Shown here piece by piece: positions 25,946 through 34,774 of a DNA stretch of 64,000 nucleotides (positions within the stretch are counted from its first letter, which is position 1; every line of letters starts with the position of its first letter). Under the pieces are notes generated by a model. The model was given only the letters and a program-made list of their open reading frames with translations. It was not told the origin of the DNA and did not search any database. Origin of the DNA: Burkholderia stabilis. Its GTDB lineage: Bacteria > Pseudomonadota > Gammaproteobacteria > Burkholderiales > Burkholderiaceae. Both the position numbers and the translations under genes were made by a program. The DNA lies in assembly GCF_001742165.1 (NCBI RefSeq), contig NZ_CP016442.1:3100001-3164000 (forward strand), given 5' to 3'.

Positions 25946-26329
25946 TTACATCGCATGAACGTCAAAGTAGGCCTGCCACGTCACAGGATCGGCTTCTAGT
26001 CCCGCGCCCCGGGTGAGCATTGCTCGGGCATCGTCGATCGTTGCGCACACGAGCATGGCAACGAAAGCATTGAAGTATGTGTTCCAGTCGGTCGATCCTA
26101 ATGAGATCGCGCGCTTCATATGGTTGTGTGCTTGCCCGTGCAAATGCAAATCGCACAATACCGCTCCCAGGCAAGTTAGGACCGACACATCGTCGGGTTC
26201 GCGTTGAAGTACAGCCTCAAGCCGTGTTTGAGACTCCCGAAGAAGGTGGTGATACGACGCTGGGTCGTTCCAGGCTTGGCTAGAGATCGCTTTCGCCGCA
26301 GTCAGATCATCAATATTATTGCTGCTCAC
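25946..26329 (-). CDS. small TPR-like protein
   Basis: A 127-residue protein with tetratricopeptide-like helices (RLEAVLQREPDDVSVLTCLGAVLCDLHLHGQAHNHMKRAISLG, in part). The GTG start at 26329 has a GAGG site at good spacing; the longer frame upstream overlaps repeat-like DNA and is less likely. It ends 62 bp from the KAP gene, convergently. A protein-binding role is inferred; no partner is known. Confidence 0.5.
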   Translation of the reverse strand: MSSNNIDDLTAAKAISSQAWNDPASYHHLLRESQTRLEAVLQREPDDVSVLTCLGAVLCDLHLHGQAHNHMKRAISLGSTDWNTYFNAFVAMLVCATIDDARAMLTRGAGLEADPVTWQAYFDVHAM

Positions 26330-26486
26330 ATTACCTCGTCGTTTACCGTATCGAACCGACCTCGATAATGTAACGACATTCCACAAAATCTGGCGATGCA
26401 GTCGGCGTTGCTTGTATGGCTCGAGGTGCTGCACGCCCCGCGCTGGAAGCAATTCTGCGACACCAGGCGTTGATTACTCTGGCTTC

Positions 26487-26490
26487 GCGC
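26487..26490. repeat. 4-bp target duplication (GCGC), left of IS copy 2
   Basis: GCGC is repeated at 27724-27727 at the other end of the IS. Confidence 0.8.
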
Positions 26491-26537
26491 TGACCTGCCC
26501 CTTCGATAGGGCCACGGAGCTTCTAGTAAAGTCCTGT

Positions 26538-27539
26538 TCAAACATGCTCCTGCAAGACAGGAGCGCCTACTGGTGCCGGATGCTTCGCCGCGAATTCGGC
26601 CGGCGACTGGTAGTTCAATGCGCTGTGCGGCCGTGCCTCGTTGTAGTCCCGGCGCCATGCCGACACCACGGCCCGGGCGTGGGCGAGCGTCGTGAACCAG
26701 TGCTCGTTCAGACACTCGTCACGAAACTTGCCATTGAACGACTCGATGTACGCATTCTGCGTCGGCTTGCCCGCCTGAATCAATTTCAACGTCACGCCGT
26801 TGGCGTAGGCCCACTGGTCCAGCGCGCGGCTCGTGAATTCGGGTCCCTGGTCCGTGCGCAACGCTTTCGGGTAGCCCCTGAAGCGCGCCACCCGGTCCAG
26901 CACGCGCGTCACATACCGACCCGAGATGCCGTGGTCCACCACGATCTCGACCGCTTCCTTGGTGAAGTCGTCGACAATGGTCAGGCACTTCAGGCGACGC
27001 CCGTTGGACAATGCGTCCATCACGAAATCGAGGGACCACACCTCGTTCGGCGTACTCGGCAAAGCCAGCTGCTCGCGCTCGACCATCACGCCGTGGCGCC
27101 GTCGCCGGCGCCGCACGGCCAGTCCGGCCTCGCGATACAGCCGGTGCACGCGCTTGTGGTTTACGTGCCTTCCTTCGCGCGCCAGCAGCGCGTGTAGCCG
27201 CCGATAGCCGAAACGCCGCCTCTGGTGCCCCAGCTCGATGAGGCGCGCCTTGAGCGCCTCATTCTCGTGGTCCGGCTGCGCTTCATAATGCAGCACGCTG
27301 CGCGAAAGCCCGACAAGCCGGCAGGCACGGCGCTCGGAGACATTGACCTTCTGCCGAATCGCCGCGACCGCCTCGCGCCTGGCCTGCGGGCTCAGGGCTT
27401 TCCCTTCACGACCACCTTCAGGGCTTCCATATCGAGCATCGCCTCGGCCAGCAGCTTCTTCAGCCTCGCGTTCTCGGCTTCCAGCTCCTTGAGCCGACGG
27501 GCTTCCGACACCTCCATGCCGCCGAACTTCGCGCGCCAC
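26538..27539 (-). CDS. IS3-family transposase OrfB, IS copy 2
   Basis: Identical in sequence to OrfB of copy 1, with the DDE residues in VWSLDFVMDAL, LRTDQGPEF and AYIESFNGKFRDE. Probably made as an OrfAB fusion. Being intact, it can supply transposase. Confidence 0.92.
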   Translation of the reverse strand: MAREVRRHGGVGSPSAQGAGSREREAEEAAGRGDARYGSPEGGREGKALSPQARREAVAAIRQKVNVSERRACRLVGLSRSVLHYEAQPDHENEALKARLIELGHQRRRFGYRRLHALLAREGRHVNHKRVHRLYREAGLAVRRRRRRHGVMVEREQLALPSTPNEVWSLDFVMDALSNGRRLKCLTIVDDFTKEAVEIVVDHGISGRYVTRVLDRVARFRGYPKALRTDQGPEFTSRALDQWAYANGVTLKLIQAGKPTQNAYIESFNGKFRDECLNEHWFTTLAHARAVVSAWRRDYNEARPHSALNYQSPAEFAAKHPAPVGAPVLQEHV

Positions 27540-27655
27540 GTGTAGAACGAGGCGTCACTGAACCCATGCTTCCTGCACAGCTCCTTCACCGGCAGGCCCG
27601 CCTCCGCTTCCTTCAGGAAGCCGATGATCTGTTCTTCCGAAAAGCGCTTCTTCAT
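27392..27655 (-). CDS. IS3-family transposase OrfA, IS copy 2
   Basis: Identical in sequence to the 87-residue OrfA of copy 1: helix-turn-helix plus leucine-zipper end, with orfB overlapping in the -1 frame. Confidence 0.92.
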   Translation of the reverse strand: MKKRFSEEQIIGFLKEAEAGLPVKELCRKHGFSDASFYTWRAKFGGMEVSEARRLKELEAENARLKKLLAEAMLDMEALKVVVKGKP

Positions 27656-28089
27656 GTCCGTCTTCCTCTCCGAAAACGGACTTTACTAGATTCCGACTGG
27701 CCCGGTTTACGGGGAGCAGGTCAGCGCGGCTACCGCTCGATTCGAGGGGCGAGCTTCCCAAAGCCATTGCTGCGTCGAGGAGTGCGGTGCAAATGGCCAT
27801 CGTCGTTTTGCGATGCTAGGGCGCTGTGCCGTGATGCTCCAGGGCGAGACGGGGCAGGTGGACGTGATCCAGTGGCTCAACTTGCTGGAGAACTATCGAA
27901 AGGTTGCGCTCGGCGCTGCCTTGTTGGCCGTCTACTATATGTGGCAGGCCGACGGCAAGGTGTGGTACCTGATTGCGCGCAAGCTCGTCGATGGGACCGA
28001 GGTACTCGGGGGAGCTCGGTTGCGTCTGGATCGGCTCGGCGAATCTGAGCCTGGACTATTGCGACCTCCGTGACCCACCATGCCAACTT

Positions 28090-28445
28090 GGCGTCAAAAT
28101 CAACGCAAGCCGGATACTCGGCCGCGCCAATGCGCTGTGTTCGCTTGCCGGCCCCAACCGACGCCCCGCGCCTTGGCTCGTAGCCGCAGCGGTGCATGAT
28201 CTGGACCTACAGCGCGATACCGAGCGCGATTACACGGCGCCGGCGCAGCCGCAGTGCCGGAGATCGTGACGGACTACCGCACGATGGGCTTCACGCTTCG
28301 TCGACCCGCGGGCGCTGCTGTGTCCGCGCCTGACGCTCGATCACCTGCAGTCGGCCAATCAGATGGCGTCGCTGCGAAACGGACAACTGGCGCGCGCATG
28401 CGGATCGGTCGCGGTGCGGTAGCGGCCGGGCACACATTAGTCTCG
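28090..28445 (+). pseudogene. dnaE2: decayed dnaE2, remnant B
   Basis: A second degenerate stretch of dnaE2 on the plus strand, from a region upstream of that covered by the end of remnant A. Readable pieces are ASRILGRANALCSLAG, then VAAAVHDLDLQ (DnaE2: ANALATLAG, VAAAPERDLL), then EIVTDYRTMGFTLRR (DnaE2: DILADYDTTGLTLNR), then after a frameshift RALLCPRLTLDHLQSANQMA and LRNGQLARACGSVAVR-stop-RPGT (DnaE2: DDRLARACGIVTARQMPGT). At least two frameshifts and one stop codon. The order A-then-B is wrong for one gene, so two different copies or a rearrangement are involved. Confidence 0.7.
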
Positions 28446-28619
28446 GTCAGGTGGTTGTCTGTACAAGCATTGCGATTGCCGCGTCGTTCGCGGATCAAGC
28501 TCAGCACATGCGCGACTAACGTTCAGAAGCGGTATCCAACCGTCAAGCGAACCCCTGGGATCCCGCGGGAGCACTGGTCAATGCCGTTCGCTCTCTTCAG
28601 CCGCCATCGGCGTCAGCCG

Positions 28620-29121
28620 GATCGGCCTACCTCGACAACTGGAACCTGAAGACGTGGACGATCGGCACGACGTATTCGTACAAGGCGGCGACGCTGTATG
28701 CGGGCTACGCCGGCACAATCGATGAAGTCGGCGGCGTTCTGAGCAAGACCTATCGTTCACAGCTCTTTTGGGCGGGTGCAAGTTACTTGCTGACCCCAGC
28801 ACTGAATTTGCGTGGCGGGTACTACAAGCTCCTGATGCGGGACACGACAACGCATCCGACGCTGCTGGCGCCCAACTCGACTACTTCCTCTCAAAGCAGG
28901 TGGACACCTACGTAGCGGTCGCATTCGCGCGAAATACGCCGAATGCCGCCGTCAGCTTTCCGACGGTTGCTGGTGTGTCCGCCGCCGGTGCGGCCAATCT
29001 GAGCGATCTCTTGCGCACTCCAGTGGCCGCAGGCGCAGTCAGGGCCGGCGCCAACCAGCTTCAGATTCTTGCCGGAACTCCGCTACAAATTTTGAGGCGC
29101 AGGGCAGAACTCCGGGGTTGA
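28620..29121 (+). pseudogene. outer-membrane porin, degenerate C-terminal part
   Basis: The plus strand reads LDNWNLKTWTIGTTYSYKAA, then LYAGYAGTIDE, WAGASYLLTPALNLRGGYYK, and after a shift AQLDYFLSKQVDTYVAVAFAR, the beta-strand pattern of Burkholderia trimeric porins (final LSKRTxLY strand region). The frame changes around 28860 and again near the end, and the N-terminal half is missing, so no functional barrel can be made. An intact but different porin lies at 35452. Confidence 0.68.
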
Positions 29122-29257
29122 ACCTTCGTTGGCTTGTGGAGCAACCAGGTTGCAACCCCAACCCGCGTTTACGCCTATAGGCCAACTTTTTAGCGATGCT
29201 ACTATGAATATGTAAATGCATCGGTATTCACATACGAATGGTGAGAAAGTGACCGCA

Positions 29258-30121
29258 ATGTCAGCAACCCAAGGCGAGCGATACGAAATCCGGAGTCGAG
29301 CCAGCCGCCGCCCGAGCGCGGCCCGACTCGCGACATACCTCAGACGTGTGCTGGTTTGCTCCGTCTACGTCTTCATGCTCAGCCCGCTGCTGTTTGTCGT
29401 GTGGCTCAGCTTTTTCTCCGATTCGATCCCGACGTTTCCGCCTACCGGTTACAGCCTCCACTGGTATCGGGCGGCCTGGAGCAACGAGGCGTTTTCAAGC
29501 GGTTTCGTCCTGAGTGTCGAACTCGCACTTTGCGCCGTGGCGATCGGCGTCAGCGTCGCGGTTGCTGCAGCACTGGCCATCCATCGGTTCGACTTCCGAG
29601 GGAAGTCGGCAGTCCGGTTCGTTTTGCTAAGCCCTCTGGTAATCCCTGGGATCGTCGCCGGGATTGCCATTTATCTGTTCATGTTGCGGGCTGAAAACGC
29701 AATGAATATCGGGATCGTCGGTACGTTTCCGGCGCTAGTCGCGGCTCACGTATGCCTAACTATTCCCTGGACCTTGCGTCTCGTGTCCGCATCGCTGACC
29801 GGTGTCGATCCGCTGATCGAAGAGGCCGCTCGCAATCTCGGGGCGCGTCCGTGGACAGTTTTCACGCGCGTGACTTTGCCCTTGCTTCGTCCCTCGATCG
29901 TTGCGTCTGCGCTCTTCAGCTTCATTGTTTCGTTCGAGAATCTCGAGATCACGTTGCCGCTCGTCGGCGCAGGTCATACAACCCTCCCTATCGCGATCAT
30001 GCAGTACCTCGAGTTCAGTCTCGATCCCACGATCGCTGCCGTCTCGGCGGTTCAAATCGTGGTTCTAGGGGTGGTCATGCTCGTGACGGATCGCTTTGTC
30101 AAACTCAGTCAGGTGGTGTGA
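29258..30121 (+). CDS. ABC transporter permease, PotC-like
   Basis: A ~287-residue inner-membrane permease with six predicted membrane helices, of the spermidine/putrescine (PotC/PhnV) type. The cytoplasmic EAA loop reads LIEEAARNLGARPWTVFTRVTLPLLRPSI. The start is uncertain: ATGs at 29216 and 29258 and a GTG at 29249 are in frame; 29258 gives the usual short cytoplasmic tail. The ATPase gene begins 3 bp after its stop. With the genes to 33136 it forms a four-gene importer operon. Confidence 0.85.
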   Translation: MSATQGERYEIRSRASRRPSAARLATYLRRVLVCSVYVFMLSPLLFVVWLSFFSDSIPTFPPTGYSLHWYRAAWSNEAFSSGFVLSVELALCAVAIGVSVAVAAALAIHRFDFRGKSAVRFVLLSPLVIPGIVAGIAIYLFMLRAENAMNIGIVGTFPALVAAHVCLTIPWTLRLVSASLTGVDPLIEEAARNLGARPWTVFTRVTLPLLRPSIVASALFSFIVSFENLEITLPLVGAGHTTLPIAIMQYLEFSLDPTIAAVSAVQIVVLGVVMLVTDRFVKLSQVV

Positions 30122-30124
30122 AAA

Positions 30125-31174
30125 ATGAGTCACGTCTCCATTCGAAATCTTTGCAAGCGGTATGGTGACCACACCGCTGTCGCAGATTTCTCGCTTGAAA
30201 TCGCCGAGGGCGAACTCGTTGCGTTCCTCGGCCCGAGCGGATGCGGAAAAACGACGACACTGCGCATGGTCGCCGGTTTCGTTGAGCCGACTTCCGGTGA
30301 GATCGTCGTCAACGGACGCGACATCACGTTCATGCCACCCCATGCCCGCAATACGGGGATGGTGTTCCAGCGCTACGCGCTTTTTCCGCACATGACGGTT
30401 GCCCAGAACGTGGCATTCGGCCTGGAAATGCGCAAGGTGTCTCGGACCGAGCGCGAGGAGCGGGTGCGTGCCGCTTTGGACATGGTGCGCCTCAGCACGC
30501 TAAAGGATCGATATCCCCGGCAGATGTCAGGCGGCCAGCAGCAGCGCGTCGCCATTGCCCGCGCGCTGGCCATTCAGCCGGACGTTTTTCTCCTCGACGA
30601 GCCGCTGTCGAATCTCGATGCGAAGCTTCGCGTCGAAGTGCGTGAAGAGATTCGCGCGCTGCAACGCGAGCTGGGCCTGACGACCATCTTCGTTACCCAC
30701 GATCAAGAGGAGGCCCTGACGATTGCCGACCGCCTCGCGATCATGCACGACGGACGTGTGCAGCAGGTCGGTACGTCATCTGACCTGTACGAACGACCGT
30801 CCAACAAGTTCGTCGCCGACTTCCTGGGCGTGATGAATTTTCTCAGCGGTACGGGCGGCAAGGATGGCTTCCTGACCAGCAAAGGCCTGAGCCTTCCCAT
30901 TTTCGACGGCGGCCCGGGGACCCGGACACTGGGAATCAGACCCGAACGCGTCTCCATCAACGAACGCCCCGTCTCCGGTCTCATCAACGTCCCGGTCCGG
31001 GTGACTGCGACGATCTACAAAGGTTCGTTGCTGGAGGTGCGCGCCGTTTCTCCGTCTGGAGATGTCTTCATGTCGCACTTGCCGAACACGATCGCGGCGA
31101 GCGGATTGCGACTTGGCCCCGACGAACGCTGCAACCTCAGTTTTGCCGAAAGTGATTGCCATTTCTTCGACTAG
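30125..31174 (+). CDS. ABC transporter ATP-binding protein, PotA-like
   Basis: A 349-residue ATPase. Walker A GPSGCGKTT (near residue 38), Q-loop in GMVFQRYALFPHM, signature MSGGQQQRVAIARAL, Walker B VFLLDEPLSNLDAKLR, switch histidine in VTHDQEEAL, and a C-terminal TOBE regulatory domain (LGIRPERVSI; TIYKGSLLEVRA). This is the standard PotA/PotG architecture. The substrate (polyamine or another small organic compound) cannot be told from the ATPase. Confidence 0.9.
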   Translation: MSHVSIRNLCKRYGDHTAVADFSLEIAEGELVAFLGPSGCGKTTTLRMVAGFVEPTSGEIVVNGRDITFMPPHARNTGMVFQRYALFPHMTVAQNVAFGLEMRKVSRTEREERVRAALDMVRLSTLKDRYPRQMSGGQQQRVAIARALAIQPDVFLLDEPLSNLDAKLRVEVREEIRALQRELGLTTIFVTHDQEEALTIADRLAIMHDGRVQQVGTSSDLYERPSNKFVADFLGVMNFLSGTGGKDGFLTSKGLSLPIFDGGPGTRTLGIRPERVSINERPVSGLINVPVRVTATIYKGSLLEVRAVSPSGDVFMSHLPNTIAASGLRLGPDERCNLSFAESDCHFFD

Positions 31175-31187
31175 GCAGGTAACAACG

Positions 31188-32243
31188 ATGAACACCACTG
31201 ACCGCCGGACCTTTCTCAAGCTGACAGCAAGCGCCGCGTTGGCACCTGCTGTCGCGGCCTTCTCACCCAGAGGATGGGCATCCACCACTTGTCCGAGCAC
31301 GATTGTCGGGACTTGGGGCGGTGATTACCAGAATCTTCTGGATACCAATATCGCGGCTGCATTGATCAAGCCTCAGGGCGGCAGCGTCGTCTTCGCGACC
31401 GCGGATCAGACGTCTCGCATGACAAAAATGCGGGCGGAAAAAATGTCACGGCGTGGCTCCCTCGACGTTACGTGCCTGTCTGATATCGACATGTACGAGA
31501 TGAATCGCGCGGGTCTCTTGCAGCCGATTCAACCCGCGCTCGTACCGAATCTCGGTAACACGATCGATCAGTTCAAGAAGCCTTACGCGGTCGCGCAAAT
31601 GTTCAGTGCATTCGTGCTTGTCTTCACTTCCGGCAAGGGGACGGCTCCGAAAAGCTTCTCGGATGTGCTGAACCCGAAATACAGCGGCAAGGTAGGTTTT
31701 TCCGATCTCCTCTACGGCCTGATCGGTGCGTCTGCTGGTTTGGCCGCCGGTGATCGGTCGGGTGGCATGATGGCCGGCCGGGACTTTCTCAACAAGCTCA
31801 AGGCAAATCGCCCGAAAGTCTATCCGTCAAATGAAGCGGTCGCCGCCGCGTTGAAGAGCGGCGAGATCGAGATGACATGGATGTGGAAGGCACGCGCCAT
31901 TCAATGGAAGAAGGCCGGATTGCCGATCGATTTTACGGTGCCGCGCGAAGGGGCGATACCCGCATTCTTCGAGGCCGCCGTTCCCAAGAATGCACCAGGT
32001 GATACGTGCGGATTCCAGTTTCTGAACGCAATGCTCGACCCGAAAGCGCAACAGGCATTCGCGGAAAAGATGGGCTATGCGCCGACCGTGCGTAATGCGG
32101 CGCTGCCCTCAACTCTTCAGCAACAAGTCGGCTTCACGGACGCCGAGCTCGGTCTCTTCGTCAAGCCGAACTATGAAGCGATGCTGAATCAGCGCGCCGC
32201 GTTCCTCGATTACTGGACGAAGGAATTCAAGGCTGGACTGTGA
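31188..32243 (+). CDS. ABC transporter substrate-binding protein, PotD-like, Tat-type signal
   Basis: A 351-residue periplasmic binding protein (extracellular solute-binding family 1/8). The N-terminus TDRRTFLKLTASAALAPAVAA has the twin-arginine pattern RRxFLK, suggesting Tat export of a folded protein. The mature protein starts TIVGTWGGDYQN and has the KMRAEKMSRRGSLDVTCLSDIDM and LNPKYSGKVGFSD segments typical of PotD-like proteins. The ATG at 31188 follows AGGCAGG. Its stop overlaps the next start (TGATG). Confidence 0.87.
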   Translation: MNTTDRRTFLKLTASAALAPAVAAFSPRGWASTTCPSTIVGTWGGDYQNLLDTNIAAALIKPQGGSVVFATADQTSRMTKMRAEKMSRRGSLDVTCLSDIDMYEMNRAGLLQPIQPALVPNLGNTIDQFKKPYAVAQMFSAFVLVFTSGKGTAPKSFSDVLNPKYSGKVGFSDLLYGLIGASAGLAAGDRSGGMMAGRDFLNKLKANRPKVYPSNEAVAAALKSGEIEMTWMWKARAIQWKKAGLPIDFTVPREGAIPAFFEAAVPKNAPGDTCGFQFLNAMLDPKAQQAFAEKMGYAPTVRNAALPSTLQQQVGFTDAELGLFVKPNYEAMLNQRAAFLDYWTKEFKAGL

Positions 32244-33136
32244 TGAGCGCGAATACCCAGACAGCCCATGGATCAGGCTCGTCGAATGTAAAGACGGGTT
32301 ACCTGCTTGCCACGCCCGCTACCGCCATCGTAGCGCTCATCGTGCTTGTTCCTGCCTTGCAGCTTGTTCGTTACAGCTTGAATCATTTCGATCCTGTCGA
32401 TCTGATGCAGACGGCGCTGACCACGGAAAACTACAGGCGGTTCTTCACCGACCCGTACTACCAGTCGGTTCTCTGGAGCACGCTGAAGATCTCGATTTTA
32501 TGCACGGTTCTTTCGCTGGTGCTCGGTTTCCCGGTCGCTTACTCGCTCGCCAAGTCTCAGTCGAAACGCAAGAGCTTGCTGATCATTCTCATCGTGTTTC
32601 CGCTCCTGGTCGGAAGCGTGGTCAGAGCAGCCGGGTGGATGGTCATCCTCGGAAACGCAGGGTTCGTCAACGCGCTGCTCATTCATTTCGGGATTGTTTC
32701 CAGTCCGATCCGCCTCATGTACACGCCGCTTGCGGTGGTCCTCGGGACGACGGGAGTTGTGCTGCCGTACATGATCCTGACGTTGCAGAGTGTGCTCGAA
32801 GGGATCGACCTGTCCGTGGAGGAAGCTGCGCGGAACCTGGGCGCTTCCCCGGCTGTCTCGTTCTTCCGGATCGTGTTGCCGATGGCAACCCCCGGGATCG
32901 CGGCCGGCACGATGCTAGTGCTGATTCTGTGCATGAACGCCTACGCGACTCCTGTTCTCCTGGGCGGAACAGGGCTGACGATGATGGCACCGACCGTCTA
33001 CGAACAGATTTCGAAAGCCTCGAACTGGCCGTTTGGTTCGGCTCTCGCGCTCATTCTGATGGTTGTCACGTTGGGGACTGCAGTCCTCTCAAATCTGGTG
33101 ATCCAGCGTAACCACGTCAAGACTATGCAGTCCTGA
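32243..33136 (+). CDS. ABC transporter permease, PotB-like
   Basis: A 297-residue permease with six membrane helices, partner of the PotC-like protein. The EAA loop is LSVEEAARNLGASPAVSFFRIVLPMATPGI. Its ATG overlaps the binding-protein stop by one base, indicating coupling. The gene order permease-ATPase-binding protein-permease is a variant of the usual potABCD order. Confidence 0.87.
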   Translation: MSANTQTAHGSGSSNVKTGYLLATPATAIVALIVLVPALQLVRYSLNHFDPVDLMQTALTTENYRRFFTDPYYQSVLWSTLKISILCTVLSLVLGFPVAYSLAKSQSKRKSLLIILIVFPLLVGSVVRAAGWMVILGNAGFVNALLIHFGIVSSPIRLMYTPLAVVLGTTGVVLPYMILTLQSVLEGIDLSVEEAARNLGASPAVSFFRIVLPMATPGIAAGTMLVLILCMNAYATPVLLGGTGLTMMAPTVYEQISKASNWPFGSALALILMVVTLGTAVLSNLVIQRNHVKTMQS

Positions 33137-33176
33137 CGGAACGCATCAACCAGTTTCTTCTCAGGAAAATCCGAAC

Positions 33177-34367
33177 ATGCCGAAACTCTCAAGAAAAACT
33201 TACGATCAGCGTTTGATCTCGATGCGATCGATGATGAAGGAGCACCAGGTAGACGCACTGATGTTCTCGACGGCGGACTTCTTTCAGTGGGCAACGAATT
33301 TCCACGTCGATGTACAGACGTGGGAGCGCCCCATCTTCGTTGTGATTCCCGCGAGCGGCGAGCCCTTCGCGATCATGAACGAGCTGTCGACCAGCCACAT
33401 GCGATTCGCAACGGAGCGCGAAACGGTCTGGGTCAACGACATTAGCTATTACCTCGAGCATCACTGTGCAGTCGACAACAGGCCGCGGCTGCCCGCGCTG
33501 TCGGAAATGATCGCCGAACGGCTGCGTTCGGCCGGCCTCGGATCGAGCCGGATTGGCGTCGATGCAACGCCGGCCGTGCTGTCGAAGGCGGGGCAGATCA
33601 TCCCTGGCGTTCGCTTCGTTCCGATGCTCAGCGATCTGCGCTCACTGCGGTGGGTTAAGGGCGCTGAGGAACTGGAGGTGATGCGCGCTGCGTCTTCGCT
33701 GTCGGATTGGGTGCAGGAGCGTTATCGGGAAAACATTCGGCCGGGACGTCTCGTTCAGGAGCTGGACTTCCAGATGGCGTCGCTCATGGTCGAAGAAGGG
33801 GCACGTCGCTTCCCGGGGGAGAATCTCGAGGTTCTGCGTTGCTGGACACTTTCTGGTCCGGCGTCGGCTTCGCCGCATGGTGACGGCGCGTCGTGCGGCG
33901 CGAGGATCCAGGCCGGCGATGGTCTCGTGAATATCGTGATTCCGCGACTGAACGGTCTCGTCATCGAGAATGAACGAACCTGGTTCTGCGGCAGGCCGAA
34001 TGCCGACCAACAGCGGTTTTTTGAGGCGGCCCGAGCAGCGAACGAAGCAGCGACTGATGCGGCGGTGACCGGCCGCCCGGTATCCGGAATCGATGCTGCT
34101 GCGCAGGCCGTCATCGAGAAGGCTGGCTGTGCGCAATACATTCGACATCGCACCGGGCACGGAATGGGGATCATGGGGCATGAGTACCCGGACGACATGG
34201 CCTTCAACCATCGGCCGCTGCTGGCAGGCGAAGTGTACTCCGCTGAACCGGGCATCTATGTGTTTGGTCTCGGAGGCTTCCGTCTTGACGACTCGGTCGT
34301 CGTCGGATCGACGCCCGAGATTATGACGACCACGCCGCGAACGATCGACTACGCAACTATCGTCTGA
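33177..34367 (+). CDS. M24-family (creatinase/aminopeptidase P-like) protein
   Basis: A 396-residue cytoplasmic protein with the creatinase N-terminal domain (~1-150) and a pita-bread M24 domain. The histidine and one glutamate are kept (HRTGHGMGIMGHE; SAEPGIYVF), but the two aspartates of active aminopeptidases appear changed (GLVNIVIPRLNG where VxxDxG is expected; ENERTW for SDxTRT) and the last glutamate is aspartate (GGFRLDDSVVV). This suggests a metal-independent, creatinase-like hydrolase rather than a peptidase. It is 40 bp after the importer and may process the imported compound, for example a guanidino or dipeptide-like substrate. Confidence 0.78.
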   Translation: MPKLSRKTYDQRLISMRSMMKEHQVDALMFSTADFFQWATNFHVDVQTWERPIFVVIPASGEPFAIMNELSTSHMRFATERETVWVNDISYYLEHHCAVDNRPRLPALSEMIAERLRSAGLGSSRIGVDATPAVLSKAGQIIPGVRFVPMLSDLRSLRWVKGAEELEVMRAASSLSDWVQERYRENIRPGRLVQELDFQMASLMVEEGARRFPGENLEVLRCWTLSGPASASPHGDGASCGARIQAGDGLVNIVIPRLNGLVIENERTWFCGRPNADQQRFFEAARAANEAATDAAVTGRPVSGIDAAAQAVIEKAGCAQYIRHRTGHGMGIMGHEYPDDMAFNHRPLLAGEVYSAEPGIYVFGLGGFRLDDSVVVGSTPEIMTTTPRTIDYATIV

Positions 34368-34774
34368 TGTAACGGGGTTTCAGCGAACCGACCGCTTATC
34401 GTCAAAAAAATACATCACATATCATTCCATTAATTATGGATAACTAATTTATTGATCAATGATGCGTGATTGCGGGACGATTATTACCAAATTGGTGGAA
34501 TACCGTCGGGCGGTCGGTCGAACATCGGACATCGCGTATGAGTCGGTTCTGAGTCGTCTATGAGATGACTCACCCGGCGATGTCGCGACCTCTTCTGCGC
34601 CGGTTCAAGATGGTCCCGATGTCGATTTTTCGCGCCGAACTCATTTCGTAATCAATGACTTCGAGCATGCCTCAAGGCCTGCGCACGTGCCGTGCTCGAC
34701 GTTATATCAAAACAACAAGCAAGATCCTCCGAGTGCCAGACGTCTTTATCAAAGCAATTTCACGGGAGCTCTTG
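34368..34774. promoter_or_regulatory. AT-rich intergenic region
   Basis: About 400 bp with a notably AT-rich segment (34405-34460, including the palindrome ATTGATCAAT). It probably carries the promoter of the lipoprotein gene at 34775. I see no gene, terminator hairpin or known operator. Confidence 0.4.

Larger units (their letters stand above)
26491..27723 (-). mobile_element. IS3-family (IS407-group) insertion sequence, copy 2
   Basis: A 1233-bp inverted copy of the element at 17860-19093, with the same TGACCTGC ends and one G fewer in one terminus. It is flanked by GCGC on both sides. Its target appears to be an already decaying dnaE2 remnant. Confidence 0.93.
26393..28016 (+). pseudogene. 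dnaE2: decayed dnaE2 3' end, remnant A (split by IS copy 2)
   Basis: The plus strand before the IS (26393-26490) reads MARGAARPALEAILRHQAL and then ITLASRG, like the DnaE2 segment LARRAQLERRDLEALAAANAL and ATLAGHRR. After the IS, 27831-28016 reads LQGETGQVDVIQWLNLLENY and then VALGAALLAVYYMWQADGKV, IARKLVDGTEVLGG, matching the DnaE2 C-terminus (LEDETGNVNVIIWPKLMEMQ, VAKRLVDLSHLLGE). The part in between is missing or scrambled, with no usable start. I read it as the 3' end of an older dnaE2 copy with a deletion. The 3' half of the match is convincing; the 5' half is weaker. Confidence 0.62.

Noticed and set aside
26326..26715. Protein gene spanning the IS copy 2 border
   Set aside because: It combines antisense IS sequence with flanking DNA and has no family features.
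17860..27723. Composite transposon made of the two IS copies
   Set aside because: Each copy has its own 4-bp duplication on both sides (CCGA and GCGC), so each moved on its own.
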